The notes: generated by a model not told the origin, from the sequence alone. A DNA stretch of 54,911 bases from Nocardia sp. MH4 (GCF_019266065.1 NZ_LPNR01000130.1:1-54911); one strand, 5' to 3'; counted from the stretch's first letter, positions 42,367 through 51,982 are shown. A program made the numbers and translations.

Positions 42367-44843
42367 ATCCCGAGCAGGGATGGCTCGGCCGGGCGCTTCT
42401 CGCGCCCGGCCGGGCCCTGGCCGACCTCCGCGAAGCCCTCGAACACACACTCGTGTCCACCGATGGCCTGTTCGTCGTCGCGGCTGGTCTCGCGGTGCTC
42501 GCCGCGGTGCGGCTCGCGGTTCGGTGGCGGCGGGGCCGGCTGAGTGCACGCGCCCGCCAGATCACCGTGCTCACCCCACCCGAGGTCGATGCAAAAGGCG
42601 CCCTGAGCTTCTGGGCCCACCTCATAGGACAACTCCGACCAGCCTGGGCGAGAACCGTTCTGGGACAACCGCATCTCGGGTTCGAGTACACCGTCACCCC
42701 GGAGGAAGGCGCGGCGATCCGGCTCTGGGTGCCCGGAGCGATCCCGCCCGGGCTCATCGAACGCGCCATCGCCTCCGCCTGGCCCGGCGCACACACCGAC
42801 ACCGTCGAACCCGCCCGGCCCCCGCTGCCGACCACGGTGAAAGGCGTGCGGCGGATCGTGGCCGGAGGGGAGTTGCGCCTCGGGCGCCGTGAGGGACTCC
42901 CGCTCAGTACCGACCACTCCGGTGACTTGGTGCGCAACGTGATCACCGCCGCCGACGATCTGGCCCCCGGCCAGGCCACCTGCGTGCAGATCCTCGCCCG
43001 CCCGGTCACCGGCCGCCGCGTCGCCCGAGCCACCCGCGCAGCGGCGAGCACCAGCAACCGGGCCGGGGTGGTGACGGGTGTGCTGCGTGAGGCGTTGAAC
43101 CTGTTCACGCCCGGCTCGTCCGCGACCCGTGTCTCCCCCACCGCCGGAGGTGGGACGGGGAACGGAAGGGCCACCGACCGGCAGATGTCGCTGGAGTACA
43201 GCGCCGCTGCCCGCGCGGCAGCGGCCAAAGCCCGAGGCGCGCACTGGGAGACGATCGTCCGCTATGCCGCCTCGATCCCGATCTCCACCGACCCCGACGA
43301 AAGCAACTCGACCGGCGAAGCGCGAGCGGTGGCGCGCGGGCGCGCCGACGCTCTCGCCACCGTGTTCGGGGCCTGCACCGACCACAACTACTACCGGCGA
43401 CGCCGTCAGCCCTTCCGCCTGGAGCGGTTGATCCGGCAGCGGCAGCTCGGGCGCGGAGACGTGCTCTCGGTGCCCGAGCTGGCCACGATCGCGCATCTGC
43501 CCACCGACGACGGACTACCCGGCCTGCAGCGCGCCGGAGCCCGAGCCTTGTCCCCAGCTCCGGAGATCCCCGTCGGCGGGCAACACACGAAACCGTTGGG
43601 CATGGCCGACACCGGAACCCGCCGCCCGGTCGCGGTCAAGGTCTCCGATGCGCGTCATCACCTGCACATCCTCGGCCCGACCGGTGTCGGCAAGTCCACG
43701 TTGTTGGCGCGCACCATCCTCGATGACGCCGAGGCAGAGCGTGGGGTGATCGTCATCGACCCCAAAGGCGACCTCGTCACCGACGTCCTCTCGCGGCTGC
43801 CGTCCCGCATGGCCGATCGCGTGGTGCTCTTCGACGCCGACTCCTCCGCCCCGCCGCCGTGCGTGAACCCCCTCGATATCGGCCGGATCGGGCGCGCGGG
43901 AACCGATCTCGCCGTCGACAACCTCGTCACCGTGTTCCACCGCATCTTTCACCAGTGGTGGGGACCACGCACCGACGACATCATGCGCGCAAGCCTGCTC
44001 ACCCTCTGCGCACAACCAGGCACCGCCACCCTGGCCGACCTACCCCGACTGCTCACCGAGTCCGCGTTCCGGTCCCGGATCACCCGCACCACCAAAGACC
44101 CCGTGCTGCGCGGGTTCTGGGACGCCTACGAACAGCTCTCCGACACCGGCCGCGCTCAACTCACCGGCCCACTGCTGAACAAACTGAGAGCGTTCCTACT
44201 GCGCCCGTTCGTGCGGTCGGCCATCGCGGGCGGCCCCTCCACGGTCGAGTTCGCCGACATCCTCGACAACGGCGGCATCTGCCTCGCCAGACTGCCAAAA
44301 GGCTCACTCGGAGAAGAAACCTCACGCCTGGTCGGGTCACTGCTGGTGGCACGGACCTGGCAAGCCGTGACCGCACGGGCAAGGGTGGCTTCTGCCGATC
44401 GGCCTGACGCGGCGCTTGTGCTCGACGAGGCACAGAACTTCCTCAACCTGTCCACACCGATCGAGGACATGCTCGCCGAAGCCCGAGGACTGCGCCTGTC
44501 GCTGCTGCTGGCGCACCAGAACCTGGGCCAGCTCTCGCGCGAACTGCGCGACGGCATCTCGGCCAACGCGCGCAACAAGCTCATCTTCGCCGTCTCGCCC
44601 GACGACGCCCGGGACCTGGCCCGTCACACCGATCCGTGGCTGTCCGAGCACGACCTGTCGCACCTGGACGCCTTCCACGCCGCCGCCCGCTTGCTGGTCG
44701 ACGGCCGCAACGCGCGCCCGTTCACCCTCACCACCCGCCCGCTCGACCCGTCGATCCCGGGCCGCGCTCGTGAGATCGCCGCCGCCGCCCGTGCCCGCCT
44801 GGCCGCCCCAGCGTCCACGCCTGCCCCAGGCCCCACCGAGTAA
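42363..44843 (+). CDS. VirD4/TraG-like type IV coupling protein
   Basis: 826-residue ATPase that should link relaxed DNA to the secretion channel. There is one N-terminal transmembrane helix (about 40-60, GLFVVAAGLAVLAAVRLAV). Walker A is GPTGVGKST (about 438-446), followed by VIVIDPKGDLV. Walker B is LVLDEAQNF (about 685), followed by LLLAHQNLGQL and the conserved DDARDLARH. Only a single membrane helix is seen, whereas many VirD4 proteins have two. It starts with GTG in a 4-nt overlap with the methyltransferase gene. Confidence 0.92.
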   Translation: MNPEQGWLGRALLAPGRALADLREALEHTLVSTDGLFVVAAGLAVLAAVRLAVRWRRGRLSARARQITVLTPPEVDAKGALSFWAHLIGQLRPAWARTVLGQPHLGFEYTVTPEEGAAIRLWVPGAIPPGLIERAIASAWPGAHTDTVEPARPPLPTTVKGVRRIVAGGELRLGRREGLPLSTDHSGDLVRNVITAADDLAPGQATCVQILARPVTGRRVARATRAAASTSNRAGVVTGVLREALNLFTPGSSATRVSPTAGGGTGNGRATDRQMSLEYSAAARAAAAKARGAHWETIVRYAASIPISTDPDESNSTGEARAVARGRADALATVFGACTDHNYYRRRRQPFRLERLIRQRQLGRGDVLSVPELATIAHLPTDDGLPGLQRAGARALSPAPEIPVGGQHTKPLGMADTGTRRPVAVKVSDARHHLHILGPTGVGKSTLLARTILDDAEAERGVIVIDPKGDLVTDVLSRLPSRMADRVVLFDADSSAPPPCVNPLDIGRIGRAGTDLAVDNLVTVFHRIFHQWWGPRTDDIMRASLLTLCAQPGTATLADLPRLLTESAFRSRITRTTKDPVLRGFWDAYEQLSDTGRAQLTGPLLNKLRAFLLRPFVRSAIAGGPSTVEFADILDNGGICLARLPKGSLGEETSRLVGSLLVARTWQAVTARARVASADRPDAALVLDEAQNFLNLSTPIEDMLAEARGLRLSLLLAHQNLGQLSRELRDGISANARNKLIFAVSPDDARDLARHTDPWLSEHDLSHLDAFHAAARLLVDGRNARPFTLTTRPLDPSIPGRAREIAAAARARLAAPASTPAPGPTE

Positions 44844-44909
44844 CTCGGCCTTTCCGCCGCCCAACCCTCGCCGGTCCAACCTGACCACCCGAGAAAGGCA
44901 GTGCCACAC

Positions 44910-45926
44910 ATGCTTTCCCGCCCCGCCCAGCAAGCCGACAGCCGCCGACCCCGACCCGATTCCCGGCCCCGACCCCGACCGCTCGACCTGACCGCGCTCG
45001 TCGGGAAGTTGACCGAGCGGGACCGGTGGCTCCTGCGGATGTTGCACGAGCACCGCGTCCTGACCACCAACCAGCTCTCAGCACTCGCCTTCCCTACCCC
45101 TGCCAAGGCGTTGCGGCGGCTGACTCTGCTGCACCGCTACGGCGTGGTGGATCGGTTCCGGCCGTTGCGGACTCGGGGAAGCGCGCCGATGCACTGGGTC
45201 CTGGCCCCGGCCGGGGCCGGGGTGCTCGCCGCGGAAGCCGGGATCACGGTGCGCGAGCTGGGCTACAACCACCAGCGCGCCCTGGCCGTCTCCCACAGCC
45301 TGCACCTGGCCCACACCCTCGGCGTGGCCGACTGGTTCACCGCCCTGATCGCCCACCCCGACCACGACCAGCGCGGCGAACCCTCCCGAGTGCGGGCGTG
45401 GTGGTCCCAGACCCGCTGCGAACGCCTCTGGGGAGACCTCGCCCACCCCGACGCCTTCGGCCGCTACACCTACGCCGAGACCACCCTGGACTTCTTCCTC
45501 GAATACGACCTCGACACCACCCGAGGGCTGTCCAAGGTCGCGGCCAAACTGAACGGCTTCGCCGAACTGGCCCGCACCACCGGCCTCATCACCCCGGTCC
45601 TGTTCTGGGTACCGAGCATCGCCCGCGAGACCAGAACACGTGCGGCGCTCCACCGGACGTGGGAGCGGCTCCCCGACCCGGAGGCCGTGCCCGTGGCCAC
45701 CGCCGCCGCCGAACTCCTCTCCTCCGGCGCGCAGGCCAGTCCCGCCGAGCAGGTGTGGCTGTCGCTGGGCCCCGACAGCAAACGCAAACGCCTGCACCAC
45801 CTCGCCGCCGTGTGGCCCCGACGCACGCCACCGGCCGAGGAGATCGACCCGGAACCGACCGCGCTAGGCGGCATCATCACCCTCTCCCCGCCGCCACCCC
45901 AGCCGCCACGCTCCGAGTCGTGGTGA
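44910..45926 (+). CDS. Replication-relaxation family protein
   Basis: 338 residues, ATG 44910 behind GAAAGG. The LTERDRWLLRMLHEHRVLTT then NQLSALAFP start is a winged helix typical of actinobacterial and Firmicute replication-relaxation (Replic_Relax) proteins found on plasmids and conjugative elements. AYAETTLDFFLEYD-like text (seen as YAETTLDFFLEYDLDT) carries acidic residues that recall a nuclease-like fold. It may serve in origin processing in place of a classical relaxase; none other is visible here. Confidence 0.8.
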   Translation: MLSRPAQQADSRRPRPDSRPRPRPLDLTALVGKLTERDRWLLRMLHEHRVLTTNQLSALAFPTPAKALRRLTLLHRYGVVDRFRPLRTRGSAPMHWVLAPAGAGVLAAEAGITVRELGYNHQRALAVSHSLHLAHTLGVADWFTALIAHPDHDQRGEPSRVRAWWSQTRCERLWGDLAHPDAFGRYTYAETTLDFFLEYDLDTTRGLSKVAAKLNGFAELARTTGLITPVLFWVPSIARETRTRAALHRTWERLPDPEAVPVATAAAELLSSGAQASPAEQVWLSLGPDSKRKRLHHLAAVWPRRTPPAEEIDPEPTALGGIITLSPPPPQPPRSESW

Positions 45927-45972
45927 AGCTCTGATACTGGTCAAGACCCTGGGGGCGGGATTCGCGGGATTC

Positions 45973-46941
45973 GTGTTCCTCACCGTCGTCATCGCGACCG
46001 TCGTCAGCGCCGTCGTCGTGTTCGACCACACGCTCGCACCCGCCCCAGGGGGCTCGATCGGCACCGGCTCGACCCCGAGCACCGAAGCACAGCAAGACAT
46101 CCCGGCCGAGATGCTCGTGCTCTATCAAGCCGCCGCCGGGGACTGCCCCGGCCTGGACTGGTCGGTGCTCGCCGCGATCGGCAAGATCGAGACCGAACAC
46201 GGACGCTCCACCCTGCCCGGAGTGTCCTCCGGCGAGAACAGCTCCGGAGCCGGCGGGCCGATGCAGTTCCTCGCCCCCACCTTCGACTCCGTCGTCGCCC
46301 TGCATCCCCTGCCCGCCGGTGGCGCGAACCCGCCCTCGCGCTACAACCCCTCCGACGCCATCCACGCCGCCGCGTTCTACCTGTGCGACTCCGGTGCACC
46401 CGGGGACATGTACTTTGCGATCTTCGCTTACAACCACGCCGACTGGTACGTCGACCAGGTCCTCGACCAAGCCGCCCGCTACCGAGCCATCACACCCGAC
46501 ACCTCCGGCGGCGACTGCTCTACTGCCTCACCGCCGAACCCGACAGCCGCACAGGTGATTTCGTTTGCCTGCGCTCAACTGGGACTCCCGTACGTGTGGG
46601 GCGGCAACGGGCCCGAGGTGAACGGCGGCTGGGACTGCTCCGGACTCACCCAAGCCGCCTACCGCGCCGCTGGGATCTCCATCCCGCGCACCACCTACGA
46701 CCAAGTTCACACCGGCACACCGGTGTCCGAGGACCAGCTCGCCCCCGGCGACCTCGTCTTCTACAGCACAGGCGGCGACGTCCACCACGTCGGCATCTAC
46801 CTCGGCGCAGGCCAGATGGTGCACGCACCCACCTTCAACGAACCCGTCCAGGTCTCGCCCTACCGGTGGCCCGGAGACGACTACTACACCGCCACCCGAC
46901 CCACCCCCGCCCACAACAACAACTCTCCCGCTGCCCCCTGA
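45973..46941 (+). CDS. Bifunctional cell-wall hydrolase: lytic transglycosylase plus NlpC/P60 (VirB1-like)
   Basis: Opens the cell wall for the conjugation channel. An N-terminal transmembrane anchor is followed by a transglycosylase/lysozyme-like domain with the catalytic Glu in IGKIETEHG (about residue 73) and GAGGPMQF. A C-terminal NlpC/P60 peptidase has Cys222 (WDCSGLT) and the catalytic His in VHHVGIYLG (about 273-274). GTG 45973 is the first standard start, but hydrophobic coding-like sequence (LVKTLGAGFAGF) reaches back to 45931, so the true N-terminus may be longer. Confidence 0.88.
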   Translation: MFLTVVIATVVSAVVVFDHTLAPAPGGSIGTGSTPSTEAQQDIPAEMLVLYQAAAGDCPGLDWSVLAAIGKIETEHGRSTLPGVSSGENSSGAGGPMQFLAPTFDSVVALHPLPAGGANPPSRYNPSDAIHAAAFYLCDSGAPGDMYFAIFAYNHADWYVDQVLDQAARYRAITPDTSGGDCSTASPPNPTAAQVISFACAQLGLPYVWGGNGPEVNGGWDCSGLTQAAYRAAGISIPRTTYDQVHTGTPVSEDQLAPGDLVFYSTGGDVHHVGIYLGAGQMVHAPTFNEPVQVSPYRWPGDDYYTATRPTPAHNNNSPAAP

Positions 46942-46968
46942 ACACCAACTCCCGAACGGAGAACCTCT

Positions 46969-48402
46969 ATGCGCCACAACCACTCGCGAACTATCCGCGT
47001 CGCCCTGTGCGCGGCCGTCACCGCAACCACCGTGACGACCGGTGTCGCCGCCGCAGAACCCACACCCGACCGCACCGGTTCCCAGTGCCCGCGCTGGACC
47101 GCGCTGCTGGCACCAGGCACCTACGAGACAACCTCGACCGTCGGACAGGCCACACCCGGTCAGATCCTCACCCAGCTCGGGGAATCGCTGACCACCCGCT
47201 ACGGCACCGATATCGAGGTCCGTACACTCGCGCCATCCGCCGGTGCGGGGTCGGTGAGCGGAGTCGACCTCACCGCGGCGGTGAAAGGGCTGTGCTCGGA
47301 CACGCGAGTGATTTTGGCCGGCTACGGCCAGGGCGCCGAGGTCGCCGGCGACCTCGCCACCACCCTCGGCAACCGAGGCGGCCCGATCCCGGCCGCTCGG
47401 ATCGTCGCTGTCGCACTCGTCTCGGACCCTCGCCGCGATGCCGCCACCGCCCAGCTCGGTACCCCGGTCTCCGGCCAGGGTGTCACCGGGCCACGCTCGC
47501 AGGGCTTCGGCGAGCTGACCGATCGGGTCCGCACGCTGTGCCTCGAAGGTGACAGCTACTGCTCGACCACCGCCGATTCCTCGCCCGTCCTCGCCGCGGT
47601 GAGCCGCGCCCTCGCCACCGCCAACACCACCTCCGGCTCAGCTCCGACCAGCACCACCAAACCCACCACCACCACGACTAAAGCCCCCACCACCACGACG
47701 AGCACACCGATCATCAGCCTCGGGTCGGACTCGACCGGGCAGATCAGCGTGTCCCAGGTCCTGGGCCAAGTCGTCACCGTAGTGAACGGGCTCGCCAGCT
47801 TCACCGCGAACGTGCCCGCGATCATCAACGACCTCGCCCAGCTGCCCGGGCTGGTCACCTCTGGAGACGTGCGCGGCGTGCACCGCGTCTCCGGCGACCT
47901 GAACAACCAGTTCGCCCCGCTGGTCGAGCTTGCCGATGGACTCGACCTGCGCCTGGTAGCGCAGGCGCTGGCGTTGGCCGCGCCGCTGGACACCACCGGG
48001 GTCGCCACGATCGCCGCCGAGATCGTCGGTGTCCTGGCCGGACTCGACATCTCGCGTATCGCCACCGATGTCGGCCGCGCGCAGGAGATCGCGTGGACCG
48101 CTGTGGAATTCCTTGCCGATGGCGACCCGGTGGCGGCGGTGCTGACGCTGACCGGGCTGGCACCGGTCGCCGCCGATCTCGTCTCGGCCACCGCCGCAGC
48201 GTTCACCGGCGGGCAGTTCCCCACCCTGACCAACACCTACACCGCCACCACCACAGGGACGGACGCGGCGGGCACCGCTACGCGCACCGCCGTTCCGGCC
48301 GCCCAGGACGGCCACACGGCCCCGTTCGACGCCACCGGCTACAACACCGCCGCCCCCGTGCTGACCGACTGGATCACCCAGGCCATCGACCGCAGCGAAT
48401 AG
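46969..48402 (+). CDS. Secreted cutinase-like protein without its nucleophile
   Basis: 477 residues: signal peptide (to about AAAEP), then a cutinase/alpha-beta-hydrolase domain (about 35-215), a Thr-rich linker and a helical C-terminal domain of unknown function. The family motif GYSQGA reads GYGQGA (Gly120 in place of the catalytic Ser). The Asp region CLEGDSYC is kept. It should therefore not be an esterase; a structural or surface role in conjugation is more likely. Last gene of the rightward operon, before a strong terminator. Confidence 0.85.
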   Translation: MRHNHSRTIRVALCAAVTATTVTTGVAAAEPTPDRTGSQCPRWTALLAPGTYETTSTVGQATPGQILTQLGESLTTRYGTDIEVRTLAPSAGAGSVSGVDLTAAVKGLCSDTRVILAGYGQGAEVAGDLATTLGNRGGPIPAARIVAVALVSDPRRDAATAQLGTPVSGQGVTGPRSQGFGELTDRVRTLCLEGDSYCSTTADSSPVLAAVSRALATANTTSGSAPTSTTKPTTTTTKAPTTTTSTPIISLGSDSTGQISVSQVLGQVVTVVNGLASFTANVPAIINDLAQLPGLVTSGDVRGVHRVSGDLNNQFAPLVELADGLDLRLVAQALALAAPLDTTGVATIAAEIVGVLAGLDISRIATDVGRAQEIAWTAVEFLADGDPVAAVLTLTGLAPVAADLVSATAAAFTGGQFPTLTNTYTATTTGTDAAGTATRTAVPAAQDGHTAPFDATGYNTAAPVLTDWITQAIDRSE

Positions 48403-48430
48403 CCCGCGCCGTCCACGTACAGCGCACAAG

Positions 48431-48477
48431 AAACGGCCCGTGGTGCCGAGCGGAATGCTCGGCACCACGGGCCGTTT
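48431..48477. terminator. Strong bidirectional terminator
   Basis: A perfect 21-bp stem (48431-48451 with 48457-48477) around the 5-nt loop GGAAT, A-rich at the start and TTT at the end. It separates the convergent cutinase-like gene and the next leftward gene. Confidence 0.92.
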
Positions 48478-48492
48478 CAGCGGGTAGGCGGG

Positions 48493-48963
48493 TCAGGAGA
48501 TGAGTGGCGGCACCGCGCGCAGGCCCGGCGCGGCCGGGCCCCTGTCGTTGCGGAACCGCCACGACGGCAACGCCCTGTACACGGTCACGGTCTGCTCGTC
48601 ACCGTCGTTGCCGCCGTCGCTGGTGTCCCCGCTGTCCTGTTTGGGCAGCTGCTCCAGGGTTGCCGCGACCACCTCGCGGGCGGCGGTTTCGAGGTCGCTG
48701 TAGAGGGTGCCGGTCAACGGGCCGCTCATGACACGCACCGCACCGGAGTGCGGGAAGAACTCACCGTCGGTGGTCACCTGCTCGTATCGCAACGCGATCG
48801 GCACCCACGGCACCAGCGCGGCCAACACGGGCATCTGCAGCTCCCGCACCGCCGTCTCGGCGATGGAGATCCACAGCTCGAGGCCGTCGGGTGCCTGGCT
48901 GGAGTCGGCGTACACCCGGTACAGGGCCGATCCCAGGATGGCGGGGGTTGGGGTGGAGTACAT
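48493..48963 (-). CDS. Hypothetical ICE protein
   Basis: 156 residues, ATG behind AAAGGTG. The first 115 residues look like a compact alpha/beta domain (LELWISIAETAVRELQMPVL, ALRYEQVTTDGEFF). An acidic stretch (SGDTSDGGNDGDEQ) follows, then VTVYRALPSWRFRND. No signal peptide or membrane helix. Last gene of the leftward accessory set. Function unknown. Confidence 0.75.
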   Translation of the reverse strand: MYSTPTPAILGSALYRVYADSSQAPDGLELWISIAETAVRELQMPVLAALVPWVPIALRYEQVTTDGEFFPHSGAVRVMSGPLTGTLYSDLETAAREVVAATLEQLPKQDSGDTSDGGNDGDEQTVTVYRALPSWRFRNDRGPAAPGLRAVPPLIS

Positions 48964-49053
48964 AGTCGAGCACCTTTCTCAAAGGTTAGATTGAGAGGGC
49001 GGTGTCGGACCCCCCGGAGCTATCTCCTCCGGGGATTCCGGCATCGCCCAGTT

Positions 49054-50223
49054 TCAGGACGCGAGGGTGAATTTCTTAGGGGCCGTGCCGGTCTGGCGCG
49101 CGGTCCCGCCATCGGTCAACTTGACCAGGGCGTTGTGGACCGCGCCGCTGGAGCGGGCCAGGGCTTTGCCGATCTGGTGTGGGGTGAACTCCTTTCCGGG
49201 GTTTTCGTGCAGGAAGTCCTCGACCTGTCCGCGCAGCGCACCGGCGGGCAGGCGTTCGACCGTTGACTCCGCGTCGCCCGCAGCGCCGTTGTGGGCCGCC
49301 GCCGGGGGTTGCGGGGCCACGGTGGCGGTTTCGTCGCCCGTGGGGGCGGCTGCCGCCGTCTCCGGGGTGGTGTCGGGCGCGGGGTCGGCCGGGGCCGCCT
49401 GTTCGGCGGGGGTGGCCGGTTCGGGCGCGGTGGGTTCGGCCACAACGGGTTCCGGAGTAACGGGGTCGGCCGGTGCGGGCTCCGGTTCGGCGGGTGTGGT
49501 AGTCGCCGCGTCCGGCGCGGCCGGGGCCGGGGACGGTTCGGGTTTCGCTCCGGCGGTCCAGCTCTTCCCGGCCCGAGGCTTGCCCGGATCGGTGGCCGCC
49601 CACACGGCCCCGGCGAGTTCCCATTCCGTCAGCAGATGCCGCGCCGCGATGGTCTCGATGGCCGCAATTTCCGCCAGATCTGCGGTAGTGCTGCCGGGGT
49701 GGGTTTTCAGCGCCTTCCACAGCGCCCGAGCTTCGGCGCTGTGCAACGCGGGCACCTCCGCCGCCGACACGGTGGCGGATTCGGGTGCGGGCTCGCTGGT
49801 TTCGGGCGACGATCCGACCGGTTCGGCCGTCTCAGGAGACACCGCGCTCGGATCGGTGGGTTCGGCCGGGCCCGGGTCGGTGGGTTCGAGCGGGCCCGGA
49901 TCGGTGGGGGCGGGGTCCGGTTCGATGGTGGCGGGTGTGCCTGTGCCCTGGGTCCAGGTCTTGGCCGCGCGGGGTGATGCGAAGTCGGTGTGCGATTGGG
50001 CGCACCCGGCGGTTTCCCACTGGGTTAGCAGCCGCCGCGCGGTGGACTGGCCGATCCCGGCGATGTCGGCCAGCGCGGCGGTGGTGTTGTCAGGGTGGGC
50101 GCGCAGCGCCGCCCACAACGCCCGGGTGCTGTCGCGGCGCGGCACCGGCACCGACCGCGATCCGTTTTCCGGGGTGGGTGCGGCCGTTTCCGTGGCCACG
50201 GCGGCGTTCTTGGTTTTCGACAT
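49054..50223 (-). CDS. Protein with three winged-helix domains in a Pro/Glu/Ala-rich chain
   Basis: 389 residues, ATG 50223 after GGAAGGAA. Two similar MarR/winged-helix-like units (ALWAALRAHPDNTTAALADI and ALWKALKTHPGSTTADLAEI) are spaced about 140 residues apart. A third, different unit lies at the C-terminus (VEDFLHENPGKEFTPHQIGK). The linkers are long, flexible and rich in Pro, Glu, Ala and Thr. Likely a DNA-binding protein able to contact several sites at once; its targets are unknown. Confidence 0.75.
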   Translation of the reverse strand: MSKTKNAAVATETAAPTPENGSRSVPVPRRDSTRALWAALRAHPDNTTAALADIAGIGQSTARRLLTQWETAGCAQSHTDFASPRAAKTWTQGTGTPATIEPDPAPTDPGPLEPTDPGPAEPTDPSAVSPETAEPVGSSPETSEPAPESATVSAAEVPALHSAEARALWKALKTHPGSTTADLAEIAAIETIAARHLLTEWELAGAVWAATDPGKPRAGKSWTAGAKPEPSPAPAAPDAATTTPAEPEPAPADPVTPEPVVAEPTAPEPATPAEQAAPADPAPDTTPETAAAAPTGDETATVAPQPPAAAHNGAAGDAESTVERLPAGALRGQVEDFLHENPGKEFTPHQIGKALARSSGAVHNALVKLTDGGTARQTGTAPKKFTLAS

Positions 50224-50541
50224 GGGGGTTCCTTCCAACAAATGGGTTTGGTGAATTCGGTGATGTCCCCGGGTGGGGACGGAATGCGCACCGATCGGGG
50301 CAATTTCCCCGGGCGGTCGGTGCCCTTCCGGTTTCCATGACCGCTCGATAGGGCGTGTGATGTCAAGCGGAATGTGGAAATTAGTTCCGGTCGCGAATTC
50401 CTCTCGTCTGATTCCGTAATGGCCTCGGCGCGAGCGGAATTCGAGTCCCCGGTGTTGACTCAGGGATGGCGAGGCGACTCACGCCGGCGGCCTCGCCGCG
50501 GGCGCGTGGCACGCGAGCCGCGGACTCGACGCACGAGACGG
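50224..50541. other. 318-bp intergenic region
   Basis: Upstream of the winged-helix gene. GGCGAGGC (50468-50475) can pair with GCCTCGCC (50490-50497), a possible terminator of the preceding gene, with an AT-richer promoter-like stretch at 50370-50430. No gene seen. Confidence 0.5.
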
Positions 50542-50886
50542 TCACGGGTGCGCCAGAGGCGAGTCGACCGTGTCGGTGCCGGGCTCGCCGGAGTCGGCCT
50601 CGGCAGGTTCTGTGTTGCCGGTGGCGGGCTGGGTGCCGAGTGCCTGGCGAAGTCGTCGCCCGCCGCCGGTCAGCTCGTAGTCCACTTCGTGGTCGAGTTC
50701 CCAGCTTTCGGCGCACTCGACGCAAATGGTGCGGCCGTGCGCGCAGCGCCACGTTTTGCCTACCAACAGGATTCGGCCGGGCGGGTCGTCGCTGTCGCGC
50801 GGCCTGACCACGACGTAGGCGTTGCCGCTGAGTTTGGCTCCCGGTTTGATGACGCCGTCCTCGTCGTGGGTGCGAGTGTCTTTCAC
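50542..50886 (-). CDS. Small protein with a possible zinc ribbon
   Basis: 114 residues, GTG 50886 behind AGGAG. KTWRCAHGRTICVECAESW offers a Cx1Hx5Cx2C set that may bind zinc. The N-terminal part (LSGNAYVVVRPRDSDD) looks beta-rich, the C-terminal third is acidic and disordered. Function unknown. Probably co-transcribed with its neighbours. Confidence 0.65.
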   Translation of the reverse strand: MKDTRTHDEDGVIKPGAKLSGNAYVVVRPRDSDDPPGRILLVGKTWRCAHGRTICVECAESWELDHEVDYELTGGGRRLRQALGTQPATGNTEPAEADSGEPGTDTVDSPLAHP

Positions 50887-50926
50887 GGTGTGCTCCTGTT
50901 CGGGTTCGGTTGGAGTGCTGGCGGGT

Positions 50927-51238
50927 TCACCGGGCGAGGCGCGTGCGCAGGGGGCCGGTGGTGCGGTCGAGCCACACCGTCGCCGCGTGCCCGTGCGAGC
51001 CCCGACGCAACCTCTCGGCGGCCCCGGCGGCGTAGGCGGCGATGTCGTCGGGGTGCACGAGGTGGATACGCGGGGCGGCATAGCAGCCCGTGCCGCCGGT
51101 CACGTGCGCCACGGTGAACATGCCGCGCTCGTCGTGCGGGCCCGAGGCGTAGATGACGAACTGGTCGCCGGTGATGGCGTTGGCGATCACGTAGATCGCG
51201 TCGAGTGCTGTTGTGGTGGGAATCGCGGGATCGATCAC
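50927..51238 (-). CDS. Hypothetical ICE protein
   Basis: 103 residues, GTG 51238 with AAGGAG 5 nt before it. Contains DQFVIYASGPHDERGMFTVA and HLVHPDDIAAYAAGAAERLR; a small alpha/beta domain, no motif recognised. It ends 40 nt before the next gene. Confidence 0.65.
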   Translation of the reverse strand: MIDPAIPTTTALDAIYVIANAITGDQFVIYASGPHDERGMFTVAHVTGGTGCYAAPRIHLVHPDDIAAYAAGAAERLRRGSHGHAATVWLDRTTGPLRTRLAR

Positions 51239-51388
51239 GGTGTCTCCTTGGTTGCCGTCCCGGGTGCGGGGCGGGATGGGGGGTGATGGTTGGGCCGCAC
51301 CGGTGGCCGATGTCGGCCCGGTCCGGGTGCCCCGGGGCGTACTGCACTCCCAGGGCACCCGGTGTTCAGGCGGCGGGTTCGAGTCGAC

Positions 51389-51982
51389 TCAGCGGGTCGA
51401 CTCGCCCGCGCGTGTGCCATCGGTCAACCTCTGGCCGGTTGCGTCGAAGGCGAGGTATTGCCCGATCTCCGCCGGTGTGAGCAGGCCGCTGTCGATGAGG
51501 CTCTGCCGGGTTTCGGCGAGGTGGCCGAGACCGTCATCGATGTCGGTTCCCTCGTGCTCGATGGGGTCCTCGGCGTCAGGGTCGCGGAAACGGCCCGCGC
51601 GCAGCGTGGCCGCGATCTCGGTCAGGCGCTGGGCGAGGGTTTCCGCCGCTTCGGCGAATTCGTCCTGGTCACTGCGCAGCCGGGCGAGCGCTTCGTCGCG
51701 TTTGGTGTCCCGGTAGGCGCGCATCCGGTCGAGCCACTGCGCCGAGGGGTCCTGATGTGCAGGCACCAGCGCCCACGGTGCGGCGAAACCTCTCCCGCCG
51801 GTGGCGGTTTCGATCACGCACTCGGGAACGTGGTAGTCGAAAACCTGGAGCACAACACCGCGCCAAGTGCGGTTGTGGAGGCCGGTTACCTCGTCGCCGA
51901 CCTCGATCGGGCAGATCACCTCGCCGCGGGTGTCGGTGTCGGTGTCGATGGGAGTCTGGTCGGTAGCGGGGGTGTCGGTCAT
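51389..51982 (-). CDS. Hypothetical ICE protein with a coiled middle
   Basis: 197 residues, ATG after AGGAG. The N-terminus is acidic, followed by a small beta domain (VGDEVTGLHNRTWRGVVLQV). A long helical part rich in Arg/Glu/Ala follows (about 85-130, likely coiled coil), then a C-terminal LIDSGLLTPAEIGQYLAF helix pair. Function unknown. Confidence 0.7.
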   Translation of the reverse strand: MTDTPATDQTPIDTDTDTRGEVICPIEVGDEVTGLHNRTWRGVVLQVFDYHVPECVIETATGGRGFAAPWALVPAHQDPSAQWLDRMRAYRDTKRDEALARLRSDQDEFAEAAETLAQRLTEIAATLRAGRFRDPDAEDPIEHEGTDIDDGLGHLAETRQSLIDSGLLTPAEIGQYLAFDATGQRLTDGTRAGESTR

